64,000 nucleotides of DNA from Macrostomum hystrix. Its lineage: Eukaryota; Platyhelminthes; Macrostomidae. The stretch covers positions 15,787,501 through 15,851,500 of the forward strand of contig CATNEN010000001.1 in assembly GCA_950097015.1 (NCBI GenBank), written 5' to 3'. Below the pieces are notes generated by a model that worked only from the letters and a program-made list of their open reading frames with translations, did not search any database and was not told the origin of the DNA. Made by a program: the position numbers and the translations under genes. Position 1 is the first letter of the stretch. The number at the start of each line of letters is the position of its first letter. This document shows positions 62,440 to 64,000 of the stretch, piece by piece.

Positions 62440-63400
62440 AGCAGCAGTCTGTTACTGTGATTTCTGTTAGACACCGAATTCACCTGTTTGACAGGAGTGT
62501 CACCTGTTAGACAGAGAGAGTTCACCTGTTAGACACAGAATTCACCTGTTAGACAGAGAGTTCACCTGTTAGACAGAGAGTTCACCTGTTAGACAGGGGG
62601 TATCACCTGTTAGACAGGGGTATCACCTGTTAGACAGGAGTGTCACCTGTTAGACAGGAGTGTCACCTGTTAGACAGGAGTGTCACCTGTTAGACAGAGA
62701 GAGTTCACCTGTTAGACAAAGAGTTCACCTGTTAGACAGAGAATTCACCTGTTAGACAGAGAGTTCACCTGTTAGACAAAGAGTTCACCTGTTAGACACA
62801 GAGTTCACCTGTTAGACAGAGAACTCACCTGTTAGACAGGGGGTATCACCTGTTAGACAGGGGTATCACCTGTTAGACAGGAGTGTCACCTGTTAGACAG
62901 GAGTGTCACCTGTTAGACAGGAGTGTCACCTGTTAGACAGAGAGAGTTCACCTGTTAGACAAAGAGTTCACCTGTTAGACAGAGAATTCACCTGTTAGAC
63001 AGAGAGTTCACCTGTTAGACAAAGAGTTCACCTGTTAGACACAGAGTTCACCTGTTAGACAGAGAACTCACCTGTTAGACAGGGGGTATCACCTGTTAGA
63101 CAGGGGTATCACCTGTTAGACAGGAGTGTCACCTGTTAGACAGGAGTGTCACCTGTTAGACAGGAGTGTCACCTGTTAGACAGAGAGAGTTCACCTGTTA
63201 GATACAGAATTCACCTGTTAGACAGAGAGTTCACCTGCTAGACAGAGAGTTCACCTGTTAGACAGAGAGTTCACCTTTAGACGAAGAGTTCACCTGTTAG
63301 ACAGAGAGTTCACCTGTTAGACAGGGGTATCACCTGTTAGACAGGGGTATCACCTGTTAGATAGAGAGTTTACCTGTAAGATAAGAAATCTGTTAGACAA
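62440..63400 (-). repeat. About 20-bp minisatellite, minus-strand CTAACAGGTGA core
   Basis: Plus-strand unit CACCTGTTAGACAGAGAGTT; the complement carries GTCTAACAGGTG. About 48 copies of 18-22 bp. CAGGGGGTATC recurs at 62594, 62837 and 63080, an exact 243-bp higher-order period. It lies about 200 bp downstream (minus sense) of the candidate minus-strand exon. Confidence 0.95.
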
Positions 63401-63607
63401 GAAAACTGTTCGGTAAGTGAATTGTTAGACCTGCGGTCCAGAAGGTATAAGTTGGTAAAAGGAAACAACTGGCTTATCTTTGATTGATCAGTGTCAGCTC
63501 GACTTACTAACGTGATATTTTGGAAAGTTAATCTGTTCTCGAGTATACTATATTTGTGCTATTGTCTACTAAATGAGCAATTTTGTGACAAGGTAAACTA
63601 GACTTAC

Positions 63608-63776
63608 CTTGGCGAATGGGGCAGGTCCACTTCAAGACTGCTAGATTTGGGAGTGAGGCGAGAGACAGCACTTACTATTGGCTTATATGGCCTTGGGACA
63701 CAAGCTAACACTGTCTTATGCTCAACGTGTATTTGCGGGACACTCGTTGCACTGGCGTTGTCGGGTGGGTGTGGCC
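63608..63776 (-). CDS. Candidate internal exon of an unidentified minus-strand gene
   Basis: 169 nt with a strong acceptor (TTTAATTTCTCTGCAG|GG) and a strong donor (CCAAG|GTAAGTC). Entering in phase 1 and leaving in phase 2, it encodes about 56 residues without a stop, including PHPPDNASATSVPQIHVEHK and PYKPIVSAVSRLTPKSSSLE. No domain recognised. It could belong to a gene starting beyond the right edge, or be a 5' exon of the DEGS gene 8 kb downstream; no connecting exon was found. Confidence 0.42.
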
Positions 63777-63825
63777 CTGCAGAGAAATTAAAAACTAAAC
63801 AAATAATTGTCACTTAAGCAACGAT

Positions 63826-63882
63826 AGTATACCTATCTATCCATGTATCTATGCATGTATGTATCTATCTATCTATCTATCA
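63826..63882. repeat. (TATC)n microsatellite
   Basis: Interrupted CTATCTATCCATGTATCTAT, then TATCTATCTATCTATCTATC. The remaining bases to the end of the window show no further feature. Confidence 0.9.
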
Positions 63883-64000
63883 TCATTAAAAAGGTTATAA
63901 ATATGATAGCCTTATGTGATATATGAGATTGCTCATAAAACTAAATCAATGCCCTATTATTTTTCGAAGAAATCGAGAAACACATCTTGCTTGTGACTCT

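Overview
This is eukaryotic, almost certainly animal DNA: multi-exon genes with GT-AG introns, tRNA-derived SINEs, and roughly 45% of the window (my estimate from summing the arrays) in tandem repeats. The protein families (a single slit gene, a dihydroceramide desaturase, an FVRx-amide type neuropeptide precursor) fit a bilaterian, probably a spiralian invertebrate. A repeat-rich flatworm such as Macrostomum would fit, but the sequence alone does not prove the lineage.

Layout. 0-3.3 kb: mainly a 22-bp minisatellite. 3.9-6.3 kb (+): a two-exon ankyrin-repeat gene whose intron holds two arrays. 6.5-9.0 kb: a 20-bp array. 9.4-10.3 kb (+): a small secreted thioredoxin-like gene with a TATA box and a SINE in its intron. 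10.5-16.9 kb: two very large arrays. 17.35-17.86 kb (-): a neuropeptide precursor with seven ASFVRM-amide units, inside a 41-bp perfect inverted repeat. 19.0-19.8 kb: a 21-bp array. 21.9-50.7 kb (+): a complete slit gene in 31 coding exons. I reconstructed all splice junctions by eye; they keep one frame through to the stop, giving a predicted 1576 aa. 52.7-55.4 kb (-): a three-exon sphingolipid delta4-desaturase (DEGS type, 371 aa), converging tail to tail on slit. 55.4-63.4 kb: four large arrays and one short one, then a candidate minus-strand exon at 63.6-63.8 kb.

The genes do not form a pathway. Slit is a secreted axon-guidance ligand for Robo, DEGS makes ceramide in the ER, the precursor feeds the regulated secretory pathway, and the thioredoxin-like protein would act in the secretory lumen. 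What unifies the window is repeat biology. At least seven separate minisatellites share a core close to GTCTAACAGGTG, which looks like a branch point (CTAAC) plus a 3' splice site (ACAG) fused to a 5' splice site (GTGA). Within slit introns this core is mostly in the sense orientation, and arrays fill introns to within tens of bases of the exons. Two tRNA-derived SINE families (called A and B here) are scattered through the window, including one nested insertion with a 13-bp target-site duplication.
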